From: Pinus tabuliformis
Lineage: Eukaryota; Streptophyta; Pinopsida; Pinales; Pinaceae
Direction: 5' to 3'
DNA: 64,000 nucleotides
Assembly: GCA_031772625.1 (NCBI GenBank)
Contig: CM062817.1
Span: 948,846,327 to 948,910,326 of the forward strand
Shown here: piece by piece, positions 46,163-56,742 of the stretch
Layout of the letters: each line of letters opens with the position of its first letter
Position numbering within the stretch: position 1 is the stretch's first letter
Notes under the pieces: generated by a model
The model's database searches: none
Told to the model about the DNA's origin: nothing
Seen by the model: only the letters and a program-made list of their open reading frames with translations
Program-made: the position numbers and the translations under genes

Positions 46163-46343
46163 CTCTTATTTCTGATTTTATAGCAATATTAATGCTATCT
46201 GACATGCTAGGGGAATAGTCATAGAGTTCCTTCTCCACGCTCATCCTCTCTCTCCACTTGCTGTCACTCATAGTGCGATGGCTATTCCATCGAATGTCAG
46301 ATAGCATTAATATTACTATAAAGTCTAAAGTCGGAAATAAGAG
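46163..46343. repeat. Inverted repeat (fold-back) with 60-bp arms
   Basis: Left arm 46163-46223 and right arm 46277-46343 are inverse complements with few mismatches. The shared core is TATTAATGCTATCTGACAT. The loop is about 53 bp. The short frames on the minus strand here are side effects of the repeat. Confidence 0.85.
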
Positions 46344-46560
46344 TCCCTTTGCAGATTCACTGAACATACATTACGTGGTTATTTGGACCCACCTCCATCT
46401 ACAGAAACAGATGTTCACGTGCTGTCACTCATAGTACCATGACTATTCCAGATAACATTAATATTACTATAAAGTCAGAAATAAGAGTCCCCTTGCAGAT
46501 TCACTGAACATACATTACGTGGCTATTTGGACCCACCTCCGTCTACAGAAACGGATGTTC
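46260..46560. repeat. Tandem duplication, about 161 and 140 bp
   Basis: GCTGTCACTCATAGT begins both units (46260 and 46421). Both run through ATTAATATTACTATAAAGTC, AACATACATTACGTGG and GGACCCACCTCC to AC(A/G)GATGTTCA. Unit 2 lacks about 20 bp that form part of the fold-back arm in unit 1. Confidence 0.85.
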
Positions 46561-46701
46561 ATATTCATTATCGGAGTTGTCTCTCCTCGGAAAACTTTTG
46601 CAGCCGGAAGCCTGTGTTACCTCCGACATCTGTCATTGTCGGCCGGCTGTCTAGCTCGAACCATGGAACTCAATTCAAGGTACACAGCTGCAGTCACGGC
46701 A

Positions 46702-46875
46702 GTTCCTATATCCAACTCCATAGGAAAGTAATTGCGCCTGACATGCGCTGGAGATAGCCATATAACACCGCGGGTCTTTTTTTTTCCTTCTCTACTCATT
46801 ACCGCGCGCCTGTTATATTGCTATCTCCTGCGCATGTCAAGGCGCAATTACTTTCCTATGGAGTTGGATATAGGG
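46702..46875. repeat. Inverted repeat (fold-back) with 75-bp arms
   Basis: Arms 46702-46774 and 46801-46875 are inverse complements: TTCCTATATCCAACTCCATA pairs with TATGGAGTTGGATATAGGGA, and the pairing continues through AATTGCGCCTGACATGCGC. The loop is about 26 bp and T/C-rich. Outside the arms, CTCGAACCATGGAA and CACAGCTGCAGT recur in direct orientation (46656-46695 and 46880-46916). No terminal target duplication was found. Confidence 0.85.
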
Positions 46876-47163
46876 ACAGCTCGAACCATGGAATTCAATT
46901 CTACACAGCTGCAGTGACCGGCCGATGGCAACTTGTGCGAAGGAATAAATGCACAGCCAAATGGTTAGGTAACGCATTGTAATCCGGTAAAGAAATATTT
47001 AACATATACGGTGAAGGTGTTGGTTCACTCACGAGTCATGACTCACGACACTCATCGGCAAGTCAATTAATTTGTTTTTAGTGTTAGAATTTCTATGGAA
47101 AACTTTAAATAATCATTAATATGAAGGTAGATATAAATTAAAATTATTAATATTAATATTTTT

Positions 47164-47335
47164 TATAAAATTTAATTAATGTTGTAATTATTATTGATAA
47201 TTATGTGAGAAATTTTATTTAAAATTTAATTAATGTTGTAATTATTATTGATAATTATTTGAGAAATTTTATTTAAAATTTAATTAATGTTGTAATTATT
47301 ATTGATAATTATTTTGGAAATTTTATTTAAATAAT
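47164..47335. repeat. 54-55-bp tandem repeat, three units
   Basis: TGTTGTAATTATTATTGATA starts at 47180, 47234 and 47289, each followed by ATTAT(G/T)TGAGAAATTTTATT or a close variant. A diverged fourth unit can be seen at about 47540-47590. Confidence 0.85.
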
Positions 47336-47765
47336 GCATAGGTTTAAAATTTATCAAAAATATTACTTTTATAAAATTTGTATGTTTTTTTCTCAATTTT
47401 ATGTAAATTAGTGTTGCTTTGCATTTTATATTTAGGAAAATCTGTATTTTTTTTCTTTAAAATAAAAATATTTTCTAAATAAAACAGTGTCAACCATGAT
47501 TAAAAACAAAAATAAGGTACTTACAAATTTAATTGTTATTAATGTTGTAGTTATTACTGATAATTATTTCAGAAATTTAATTTAAATAATTTTATATGTT
47601 TAAAATTTATCAAGGTAATATTGTTTTGAATATTACTTTTTATAAAAAATGTATTTTTTTCAAATTTCTGTAAGTTAGTGTTGGGCTGCATTATACATTT
47701 AGGGAAATCTACAATTTTTTTCTTTTAAAATAAAAATAAAAATAAAATATTTTATAAATAAAAAA

Positions 47766-48023
47766 GTAGTTGTCTATAACGCGATTTTTTGAAAGTCTTT
47801 CTGGCGGGTTTTTCCGGTCAAAATCGGGCAGGAATTTATTGGAATCTCAAGTTTGATAGCTAATTTCTGCACAATGAAAGCATCCCAGGGATTTTCGAGG
47901 GTGCTGAATCCAAATATACAGTTAAAAAACCATTTTAATTGCGACAAATCAAGATTTAACCTCAATTTCTTCCGTCGGATTCCGTCACCGGAATCTCCAA
48001 AAAGTCCCATTATAGACAACTCC
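47766..48023. mobile_element. Mutator-like MITE, 258 bp
   Basis: Terminal inverted repeats begin GTAGTTGTCTATAA on the left and GGAGTTGTCTATAA read from the right, and similarity continues for about 35 bp. The element is flanked by a perfect 9-bp duplication, AATAAAAAA, at 47757-47765 and 48024-48032. A 9-bp target duplication is the mark of Mutator-type elements. The frames inside (60 and 83 codons on opposite strands) are not convincing as genes. The low complexity of the duplication leaves some doubt. Confidence 0.8.
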
Positions 48024-48032
48024 AATAAAAAA

Positions 48033-49023
48033 TAGTGTTAACTTTGATTAAAAACAAAAGTGAATATACTTATTTGGTTAGTGATTAGTTTTAATTAAAA
48101 ATATTATAAAATATTAATAATCTCACTCTTATTGTGCTTGCTCCGTTTGTGGTATGAATATTTCACTCTCACTCTCAACCATACATAAAATATTGGAATA
48201 TTCATGTGAAATAACTAGTTTTATATCAACTTATAAAATAAAAATAAAAAGAGATAAAAGTAATTAAAAATAAAAGATAAAATAAAAATAAAAATAAAAA
48301 ATTTTCTAAATAAAAAACAATATCAACTATAATTAAAAACAAAAATGAATATATTTATTTAGTTATTTTAAATTAAATGCATTACAAAATATCAATAATT
48401 TTACTCTCATTATGATTTCCAGATTTATTGTTGACATTACAACTCAAAAGATGTAAGAATGTTTTACCCCACTCTCAAACATAAATAAAATATTTAAATA
48501 CTAATGTTCAAAATTACAAAATTTTATATCAATTTAAAAATAACATAATTAAATGTATAGAAAATAAATATATTTCAATTTTGAGTGTGGAAAGTTTATC
48601 ATTTTTATAATTGTTAAAAATATTTCAATACAAGATTTAGATAATCTATTTAAATATCCATACTAATAAGTATATATAATAAAAGTGAAAAAAAAATCAA
48701 GTATTTCATAACCTGAATTCCTAATAAGAATTATAAAAGGGAGGTGTGCAATTAGTTAAATTCTTAATATAAAATTAATGTGTGACTTTAAAAATATTAA
48801 TAAAAAAATGAATTATAAATAAAATATTTCAATCTATTTTTCTCTACTCTAAAGAAAATTGAATATGGGAAAACCCTTTTCAGATTTGAACATTTAACAT
48901 TCTAAAAAAATCCATATCCTTAGCCATTAACGATTTTTTTATTGTATAAATTAAATGTAATATAATTAAGATATGTTATTAGATTTATGATCATAATGTA
49001 ATAAATAAGTATTATGTGAAAAT
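48033..49023. other. Very AT-rich stretch
   Basis: Three loosely similar segments contain AATAAAAA..GTGT(T/C)AAC(T/C)(T/A)(T/A)GATTAAAAACAAAA(A/G)TGAATATA (from about 47465, 48035 and 48312) and a CTCTCAA(C/A)CATA.ATAAAATATT word. This suggests an old, worn duplication. No gene is seen. Confidence 0.45.
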
Positions 49024-49480
49024 AATCATATGAAAATTCTTATGCAGAGGGAGGTTCGACAATGCTTTAAAATCAATTGGGGGGCCTTTGGAGAGGCGAG
49101 ATGGAAACCCTGCAGCTCGACAACGATGGAGATTATGGATGACAGTACGTGGAGCCCGATCTCTGCAGCAGGTGGCAGGTGCCGGATTGACCACGTCGGC
49201 TGGTACCTGGGCTGCGTCTTTCTATTTATCCCAGTTCTTCTGGCCTAATGTGTTTTTTACCTCGGTTTATAGTATAGGGTTTACCTCAGCTGCAACCCTC
49301 CATTAGGGTTGTGTCACCTATTTCCACCTTTCTCTGTCAGTTACAGGCAGCTAGCGATTACGTTTTCCGACAGCTATGGACCTCCAGTAAGTAGATTACT
49401 CAAAGGATCCCCTGTCATAAGGCTCGGTTTGGACTACTCCACATTCCGCAAGGGCTAACCGCACTCCATTCACCTGTGAA

Positions 49481-51268
49481 TTGAATGCGACCATCGCCGA
49501 CCTGCCTCCAATCTCTGGGCCATTTGGTCGTCCGGTCATCCTACTGGACTTTCCCCTTACCTGGCCATCCCTCTCTTCCCCGCCGGTCTCCCCATCTTCA
49601 TTAGGGTTTGCATCTTGTTGCCTAAACCCTAAACCCCTGGAGTCCTGGGCTAACCCTCCCTATTTTCCCCTCTCTAGTGGTCCTTCCTTTGTTCCTTCTA
49701 CGTCAGCTCCATCACCACCAGCCTCACAGTATCAGATTCATGATCCCGCCCCTCCCCCTGTTGATCCCATCTTACCCCCTCTCCCCGCTGTCGCCCCTCT
49801 TCCCCCTTCCCCCCAGGCTCAGGGGTGACCCCTGCCCCTGGGATTAATTCAGATGCTAGGGCGACTCCACCTGAGGAGGCGAGACCTAGGAAGAAGGTGA
49901 AGTGCTTCAGATCGAAGACTGACGACGCCATCCTTTGGTTGGAAGAAGACATTCAGCTAGCGGAGTCCATGGACATTACAGATCGGGTCTTAGTTGGTAG
50001 GATTCGAGGAAGGAATTACTCAGCAGAAAGACTAAAAGTGTGGGTATCTGAGGTTTGGGGCCATAGACTCGCTGATCTCCCCACCGTATAGACATTCATG
50101 CGGGGGTGGTTTTCCCTTAGGTTCGCGCGGCCGGATCATACCAACTGGGTGCTTTCCTCCTACTGGCATTTTGACAACGCCCTGGTTCACCTGAAAAGAT
50201 GGTCGCCATTATTTGATCCAGATTCGGAATAGCTTGGGATAGGACCTATTTGTGTCAGGCTTCGTGGGCTTCCCCCACATTTTTGGTCAGAAGAAATTTT
50301 CAAGAGGATCGGGAACGCTTTCTGCTCGTACATGGGTTCAAACAAGTCATACCTTGTCATGGGGAATATGTCCTATGCTCTAATCCTGGTGCATATGGAC
50401 ACTCATGGGGGACTGCGGGGATACATTACCATTCGGTGGCGGAACCTTACCAAAAACTATATTTTGGATTATGAGGGGGTGCCCTACAGATGCCGGTGTT
50501 GCATAAGGTTGGTCATGTTTATTGAGACTGCCCCCTCAACCCTAACAGGGGCCAGGCACAGAGGGATCATGAGCAGCATTTCCAGGCACCCCTGGTGTCT
50601 ACCACGGAAGAGCAGCCGATGGAGGAACAACTGATACATGATGTGGCTGAGAGAAGTGATGCTGCAGAACCTGGTCCCAGCAAGAAGCGGGGGAAAACTC
50701 CACCCAGACCACCCTCTCCACCATTGACGCGAGCTCGGGCGGCTTCTGGGGAGGCTTTCACCGCGAGTACGGTTCCCTCTTTCTCACACTCTGTTAATTC
50801 TGCTTCTGATATTATTATGTCTTCTGCATTGCATTCGCTTGGTCCTTCCCCCTCAGTGGTCTATACGGCATGTTCCCCCCCCCCCCCCCCCCCCCCTATA
50901 TCTATTGCTCCCCCCCCTTCCCCCTCATTACACCCCCTCCCCTCGCTTCACTGCCCTATGGTGGTCTCTCCCTCCGAGGGCTCTCCCCCCCTGCCCTCCC
51001 TCCTGGGATCCCTTCCCCTTCCCCCCCTGGGGCTTTCTCCTAGTAAGGACCACTGTTACCCAACGCGATCCAAATTTCACTCGCTAGGCAAGGATGTGGT
51101 TGGTTTTGGGTCTATCTCTTTCCCCTATCTCCCTAAACTCCCCCATGGGCAGCCCTCCAACCTCTCTAAGGCTAGGCATCGGGCGGGAGCTGAGATTGTT
51201 TCTGGCAGACAAGCACAAATTCCCTGGGGTCATAGAGAAGAAGGCGCCCCATCCCCTCACCCTCCATG
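49481..51268 (+). pseudogene. LINE ORF1: nucleic-acid-binding protein
   Basis: ORF1 proteins of plant L1 elements bind element RNA. Order here: a proline-rich N-terminal part (49481-49826), a DUF4283-like RNA-binding region with DDAILWLEEDIQLAESM, WVLSSYWHFDNALVHLKRWS, GLPPHFWSEEIFKRIGNAF and DYEGVPYRCRCC (49840-50505), then a CCHC zinc knuckle. The first half of the knuckle (C-R-C-C) and the second half (HKVGHVY.DCPLN) lie in different frames around 50500. A Pro/Ser-rich tail runs to 51268, including a 20-bp C run at about 50875. There is a TAG at 50089-50091, a TAG near 50230 and at least two frameshifts. Confidence 0.8.
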
Positions 51269-54200
51269 AAGATCCTATCCTTCAACTGCAGAGGGTTGGC
51301 TAGCCCGGGGAAAAACTAGCCTTGAGACGCCTGCTTCATTCGGAACCTGTGGACATTATATTTTTACAAGAAACCCTTGGACCCGATAGCTCCATCTCAC
51401 CCCTCCTAGAATCTTGGCTCCCCTGTTGGACCTTCTTTTCACTGGATGTGATAGGTCGCTCGAGCAATGTATCAGTTGGGTTCTGCAATCGTTCCATAAG
51501 GTTGCACAATGTCTCGGGGGGTGGGATATCTAGGTAACGACATCTTCTCGTCGGCCCTGGAATCCAGTTTAAGGCTTATTAACATCTATGGACCATGCTG
51601 GGACCGAGAGGTCTTCTGGCGTAATCTGCTCTCATCCTCTACCTTTCAAGAAGACTACATCATCCTCGGTGGTGACCTTAACTTCTCGATGGGATTCGCG
51701 GAGTCTTGGGGACCTAACACCCTGGAAGATCCCCTATCGCTATTCTTTGAAGACTTGCTGGACTCTCATAATCTGATAGACATCCCCTCGGCTAAGCTCC
51801 AGCCAACTTGGAGGAATAATAGAACTGGAGCGGCCAGTCTGGCCAGGCGTTTGGATCGCTTCCTTATCAGAGAAGCCTTAGTCAATCAAGGCTATCAGAT
51901 CAGGCAGTGGATAGGCTTAGGAGGTGTCTCTGATCATAGGCCTATCTATTTGGAGCTGACAGATGCCCATAAGAAGCCCAAAGTCCCCTTTAAATTCAAC
52001 TCTACTTGGCTAAGGGATGCAGGCTACATAAAGGCAGTCAGTGATTATTGGAAGGCTCACCCGGTGGATTCAGATGGGCTCATCGCTGAAGGATTTGCAC
52101 ATAACTTGTATGAGCTGAAGAAGATCTCTATAGAATGGGCCAGGCGGAAAAAGGAGCAGGATGAGCAAGCACTCAAATCAGTTGAGGAAGGAATTGCTAA
52201 AATGGAGGTGGATTTGGAGGGGATTCTTACCTCGCAGGAACAAAAGGATAAGCTGGTGGAACTACTCCACAAAAGGGCTCAAATTTGAAAGACAGGGAAG
52301 AATGCTGGAGACTTCGCAGTCGAGCTATCTAGCTCAAAGAGGGAGATGACAACACAAAGTTCTTTCACAGACATGCAAATGGGAGAAAGGTGATTAACAC
52401 CATCTGGGAACTTAAGAAGGAGGATGGCACTACTGTTAACACTTTCAGAGGGCTCGCTTCTTTAGCTACTACACACTTCAAGAAGATATACAAGGAGCCT
52501 CCTCATGCCACTATGGGAAAGATCCTGCGCATTGCACAGACTTTTCCTAGCTTCATGGATGAGGAAGTGGGGCTGGAACTGTCCAAGGAAGTCAGCATGG
52601 GAGAACTTGAAGCAACTCTTAAATGGTTGAAAAAAGATAAGAGCCCTGGCCCAGACGGTTGGACTATTGAGTTTTACTCTGCTTTCTTCGACATTCTGGG
52701 AGCTGACTTGTTGAAATTGATTGAAGAATGTTGACAGAAAGGCAGAATGTGGGATAGCCTCAACACCACTTTTATTGCCCTCATATCCAAAGTGGACAAA
52801 CCTAATTCCTTTGATGATTTTCGTTCCATCTCCCTTTGTAACTGCATCTATAAGATCATTGCCAAAATCATAGCTAACTACCTCAAGCCTGTTCTCTCTG
52901 CCCACATCTCCTCTAAGCAATTTGCCTTCCTTCAGAATCGACAAATTCATGAAGCTGTCAGCACTGCACAGGAGCTTCTCCATTCTGTACAGACCCGGAA
53001 CCTAAAAGGCATGATCCTGAAGATTGACCTATCCAAAGCTTTTGACAGGGTCAACTGGCTCTACCTTCGTATGCTGCTGACCCACCTGGGATTCCCCTAT
53101 TCCTTCATCAAATGGATATTTTGTTGCATATCGAATGTATCCTTTAGTGTGCTGATAAATGGATCTGCCTCCCCCCTTTTCCATGCGAAAGAGGTCTGAG
53201 GCAAGGATGCCCTCTTTCACTGCTTCTTTTCCTTCTCCTCATGGAAGGTCTCAGTCGAATTATTGGAGAAGAATGCAGATTGGAGCATATAAGGGATATC
53301 AAAATCACTGAAGATTGTACTCTCACCCACTTGTTGTTTGTTGACGATGTACTGATCCTCCTTAATGGAGACATTGGGGACACTACTGCTTTCTCCCGAG
53401 TCCTTAGCATCTTCCTTAAGGCCACGGGCATGGTCATAAACGAATCGAAATCCACTATTACTACCACCGACTGTTCCCATCATGAGGTCCAGTTTGCCCT
53501 CAGAAGATTTGCTTTTGTTGTAGTACAACTGGAAGAGGGTCTCAAATACCTGGGGTATAGGCTCAAACCTTGTGGATATAAGATTGCAGATTGGACATGG
53601 CTGATATCGAAGGTAGAGAAGAGGCTCAATATCTGGTACCATAAATATCTATCTAGGGCAGGGAGGCTGGTACTCATCAAGGCAGTCTTAGAAGCCACTC
53701 CAGTATATTGGATGACTCTAGCATGGATTCCCAGAGGTATTTTGTCGCGCCTACAAAATCTGTGCTGTAGATTCTTGTGGAAAGGGAACCAACCTGGGAG
53801 AATATTTGCTTGGACAAGCTGGGACTCTCTGGCTTTACCTAAGAGCTGGGGAGGATGGGGCATAAAGAGGCTGGGATCCTTCTCACAAGCACTGGCTTCC
53901 AAACTAGGGTGGCAACTACTAAATAATGACAGCCTTTGGACGAAGGTTGCAGTATCTAAATACATCAATCCTGTACGTGTCCTCGACTAGATCAGATAAG
54001 ACATCAAGCATAATAATATTTCTATAATCTGGAAGGCGGTCAACAACTCGAAGGAGCTCATCCGTAGTGGACTAACTTGGAGAATTAGATCCGGGTCTAA
54101 GATTCAGATAGGCACAGACCCTTGGGTGGGTTGTGGAAACTCTCACACTCTCTCAGATGGCCTACGAGGACACCTACAGGCTATTGGTATTACACATATC

Positions 54201-55398
54201 AATCAGATTGCAGATGAGGTTCATTCCACCATCTTACATCAAGCATGGACATCTACTACCGCACTGAATATAGCTGAATGTTGGGTTCATAAATGGAACA
54301 ACTACACAAATGCATTGTTGGAGGCCCGCATTAGGATAACTGATGGAGAGGACGAGCTAATCTGGGCACATGCTAAACATGGAACATACTCCCCCAAGGA
54401 AGGCTACCTGGTACTGATGGAAAGATTCAAGCCACCGAATCTGGCCTCGTGGTGGAAACACCTATGGAAGCTCAAGACGCCCCTCGGACAAAGTTGCTCA
54501 TGTGGTCTAACCTTCACAACAAAGTCTCGATCGGGGCCAACCTGATGAGAAGATCTTATGCTGGGCCGTTCTAGTGCCATCTCTGTAAAAGCGATAATGA
54601 GGATACTGAACACATTTTTCTAAACTGCTTGCTTACTCAAAAGCTCTGGAATGGTTTCCTACACTCTATCTCTTTTGATTTGAAATGGCAGGGACCTCAT
54701 CTTTTGGATACTTGGAACATGTGGTACTCCTGCAAATCCTCTAAACTCAAAAACATTCCACTTCTTATTAGTTGGGCCATCTGGATTGCTAGAAATCAAG
54801 CCATTTTTCTATAAAGACCTCCTCACTGGCCTTCCATCACTTCAAGGATACTAGTTGATTACAATTCCCTCCCTGATGAGGAGGATTCCCCGAATCGAAG
54901 GATCATTATCCCTGAACCCATCGATCATTCCTACCCTTGGGCTTATTTTGACGGTTTAGCACAGGAGAGGGGATACGGAGGTGGAGCTATACTACACTTA
55001 TCTAATTCCCATGTTTTCAGAATACAAATGGGCCTGGGAAGGGGAACAAATAATTTTGTAGAATTGGTTTTGGCAAAAAACATCATACTATTTGCATTAT
55101 CCAAAAACTGATATAAATTACAACTTTTTGGAGATTCACAAATAATTTGTAATTGGTTGAATAAATCAGCACACTGCAATTCATACTCTCTACAACATAT
55201 CTTGGATGAAGCACACGACTCATAACTCATTTTGATAATCTTCTCTTGCTGTCACATTTACAGGGAACACAATACAGCCGCCAACATCTTATCCAAGGAG
55301 GCGGCGCCCAGGGACAACACTAGCTGGTTAATCATGGGGGAAAGGGACGGCAGCTATTATCAGTACTACCATAGGCCGTTCATAGAGCTGGAAACATG
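51266..55398 (+). pseudogene. LINE ORF2: endonuclease, reverse transcriptase, RNase H
   Basis: Cuts target DNA and copies element RNA into it. The AP-type endonuclease starts MKILSFNCRGLASP (51266) and has IIFLQET, LINIYGP, GGDLNFSM, LDRFL and GVSDHRPI (51900-51950). The reverse transcriptase has KKDKSPGPDGWTIEFY, SLCNCIYKIIAKIIANYLKP, LKIDLSKAFDRVNW, and the active site LLFVDDVLI (53332-53358). A zf-RVT region has AKHGTYSPKEGY and CHLCKSDNEDTEHIFLNC. A C-terminal RNase H has YFDG (54948), LVLAKN, LFGDSQIICNW and EHNTAANILSKEA. The stop is at 55396-55398. Lesions: a 1-nt shift near 51310, a TGA near 52286, a TGA at 52732-52734, a shift and stop near 53200, and stops at 53988, 54811 and 55110. 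Confidence 0.9.
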
Positions 55399-55864
55399 AC
55401 AGCTCTACAAAAATGAACTTTTGCAATTTTGCATTTTTTTTTTTTTGAACAGTGGTCGACAGTCATATGTAAATATTCACTGCTTACATTTTATCAGTAA
55501 ATACAGTTAGAGAGCTCTCTGCGTAGAGCAGTACATATATTTATAGACTCTCTAAGTATTTTCCAAAAGCCTTAATTGGCGAACATAGTTTTGACTGGGC
55601 AAGAAGGACAAGCTATGCTTGAATATTGTATATGCTATGCATCTGCAAAATGCAGTTTCTTTATTAATAAATAAAGTGCAACTTTTTCCATGGAAAAAAA
55701 ATCATATGACAATTATTTTGTAATAAAATATTTAATATATAATATTGATTAGTTATAGAACAATTATTACATGATATTTATTTATTGTATTAAAAAATAG
55801 TCCTTTTGTAACTTTTTTCAATTAAAATGTGTATATTATGAGGGACATGCCTCCTATTAAGATT

Positions 55865-56165
55865 TTATCCTTAATTTTGAAGGTGTTCCTAGATTTTCAA
55901 AAGGTTATCCCCATAAAATCTAAGGAATGTTAAATTTGATTTGAGGAGGTTGTTCAAATTAATTCTATACAACATGCATTAGTTTGAGAAGGTTATAAAA
56001 ATTGGATTTTGTGTCACCTCTTATTCTTAAATTTGGAGAGGGTTCCTAGATTTCCAAGAGTTTATCCACATCAAATTTGAGGAACCTTAAATTATAGTAA
56101 ACCTCTTTTGATTTGAGGAGGTTGCTCAAAATTGATTGAATATGACCTCCTTTAGTTTGAGACAG
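55865..56165. repeat. Tandem duplication, about 160 bp unit
   Basis: Unit 1 (about 55868-56000) and unit 2 (about 56027-56165) share (C/T)CTTAA(A/T)TTTG.A, GTTCCTAGATTTYCAA, TTTATCC-like and TTTGATTTGAGGAGGTTG words in the same order. They are moderately diverged. Confidence 0.75.
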
Positions 56166-56341
56166 TTGTTGTCAGTCAATTTAATGGCTTAAATTCTGTT
56201 CCATTCAATTGTCAATTTGTGGTCATAAATTTATAAACACCAACATTGTATGTGTCAAACTAGTACATAAATGACTCTCAAGCTATGGAAGAAATTTTAC
56301 AATCTAATGCTCTAAGAGATGCATGCAACAAAATTCTATCA

Positions 56342-56742
56342 TAATGAAAATTAAAGGGCTACAAAAGTTTTTCGGGTCATTGAGCTTATGTTTTCAAGAA
56401 CACTTTGTGAACTCCATTCATAGTCCTTTGTTTGGCATTAGAGTCATTAAATGGTTCTATGATTCCTTAAGAAACACTTTCGTTCTTCAACCTTCAGTGC
56501 CTAACTTCTGTAGGGGGAATCTACACTTTACACTTAAAACATAAAATTCAATAAGGAAGAAAGTAAAATGCTACAAGTTTCTTGGATCACTAGGATTATG
56601 TTTACATGAGCATTTTACGAGCTTTGATCATAGTACTTTGTTTTGCATTAAAGGCATCAAATAGTTTTTCAATTCCTTAAAAATCATGTTTGTTCTTCAA
56701 CCTTCAGCACCAAACCTCTATAGGGAATCCACACTTTTGCAA
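56342..56742. repeat. Tandem duplication, about 215 bp unit
   Basis: Unit 1 (about 56342-56530) and unit 2 (about 56564-56742) share GCTACAA.AGTTT, GTTCTTCAACCTTCAG, CC(T/A)AAC(T/C)TC and GGGAATC(T/C)ACACTTT in the same order. Confidence 0.8.

Larger units (their letters stand above)
49039..55699 (+). mobile_element. Near full-length L1-type LINE
   Basis: 6.66 kb with a 5' leader, ORF1, ORF2 and a 3' A-run (55693-55700). It is flanked by 15-bp target duplications with one mismatch, AATCATATGAAAATT (49024-49038) and AATCATATGACAATT (55700-55714). This is much richer in GC than its surroundings and much better kept than the other retroelements here, so it is probably the youngest large insertion. 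Stops and frameshifts make it inactive. Confidence 0.9.

Noticed and set aside
46140..46799. Short frames (60-76 codons) on both strands
   Set aside because: They follow the fold-back and tandem repeats, and mirror each other across the arms. No family features.
49622..49640. CCTAAACCCTAAACCCC, telomere-like
   Set aside because: Only two units, inside LINE ORF1, so chance or coding sequence rather than an interstitial telomere.
51571..53642. Minus-strand frames of 107-173 codons across the LINE
   Set aside because: They are antisense shadows of ORF2. The plus-strand frame has all endonuclease and reverse transcriptase motifs.
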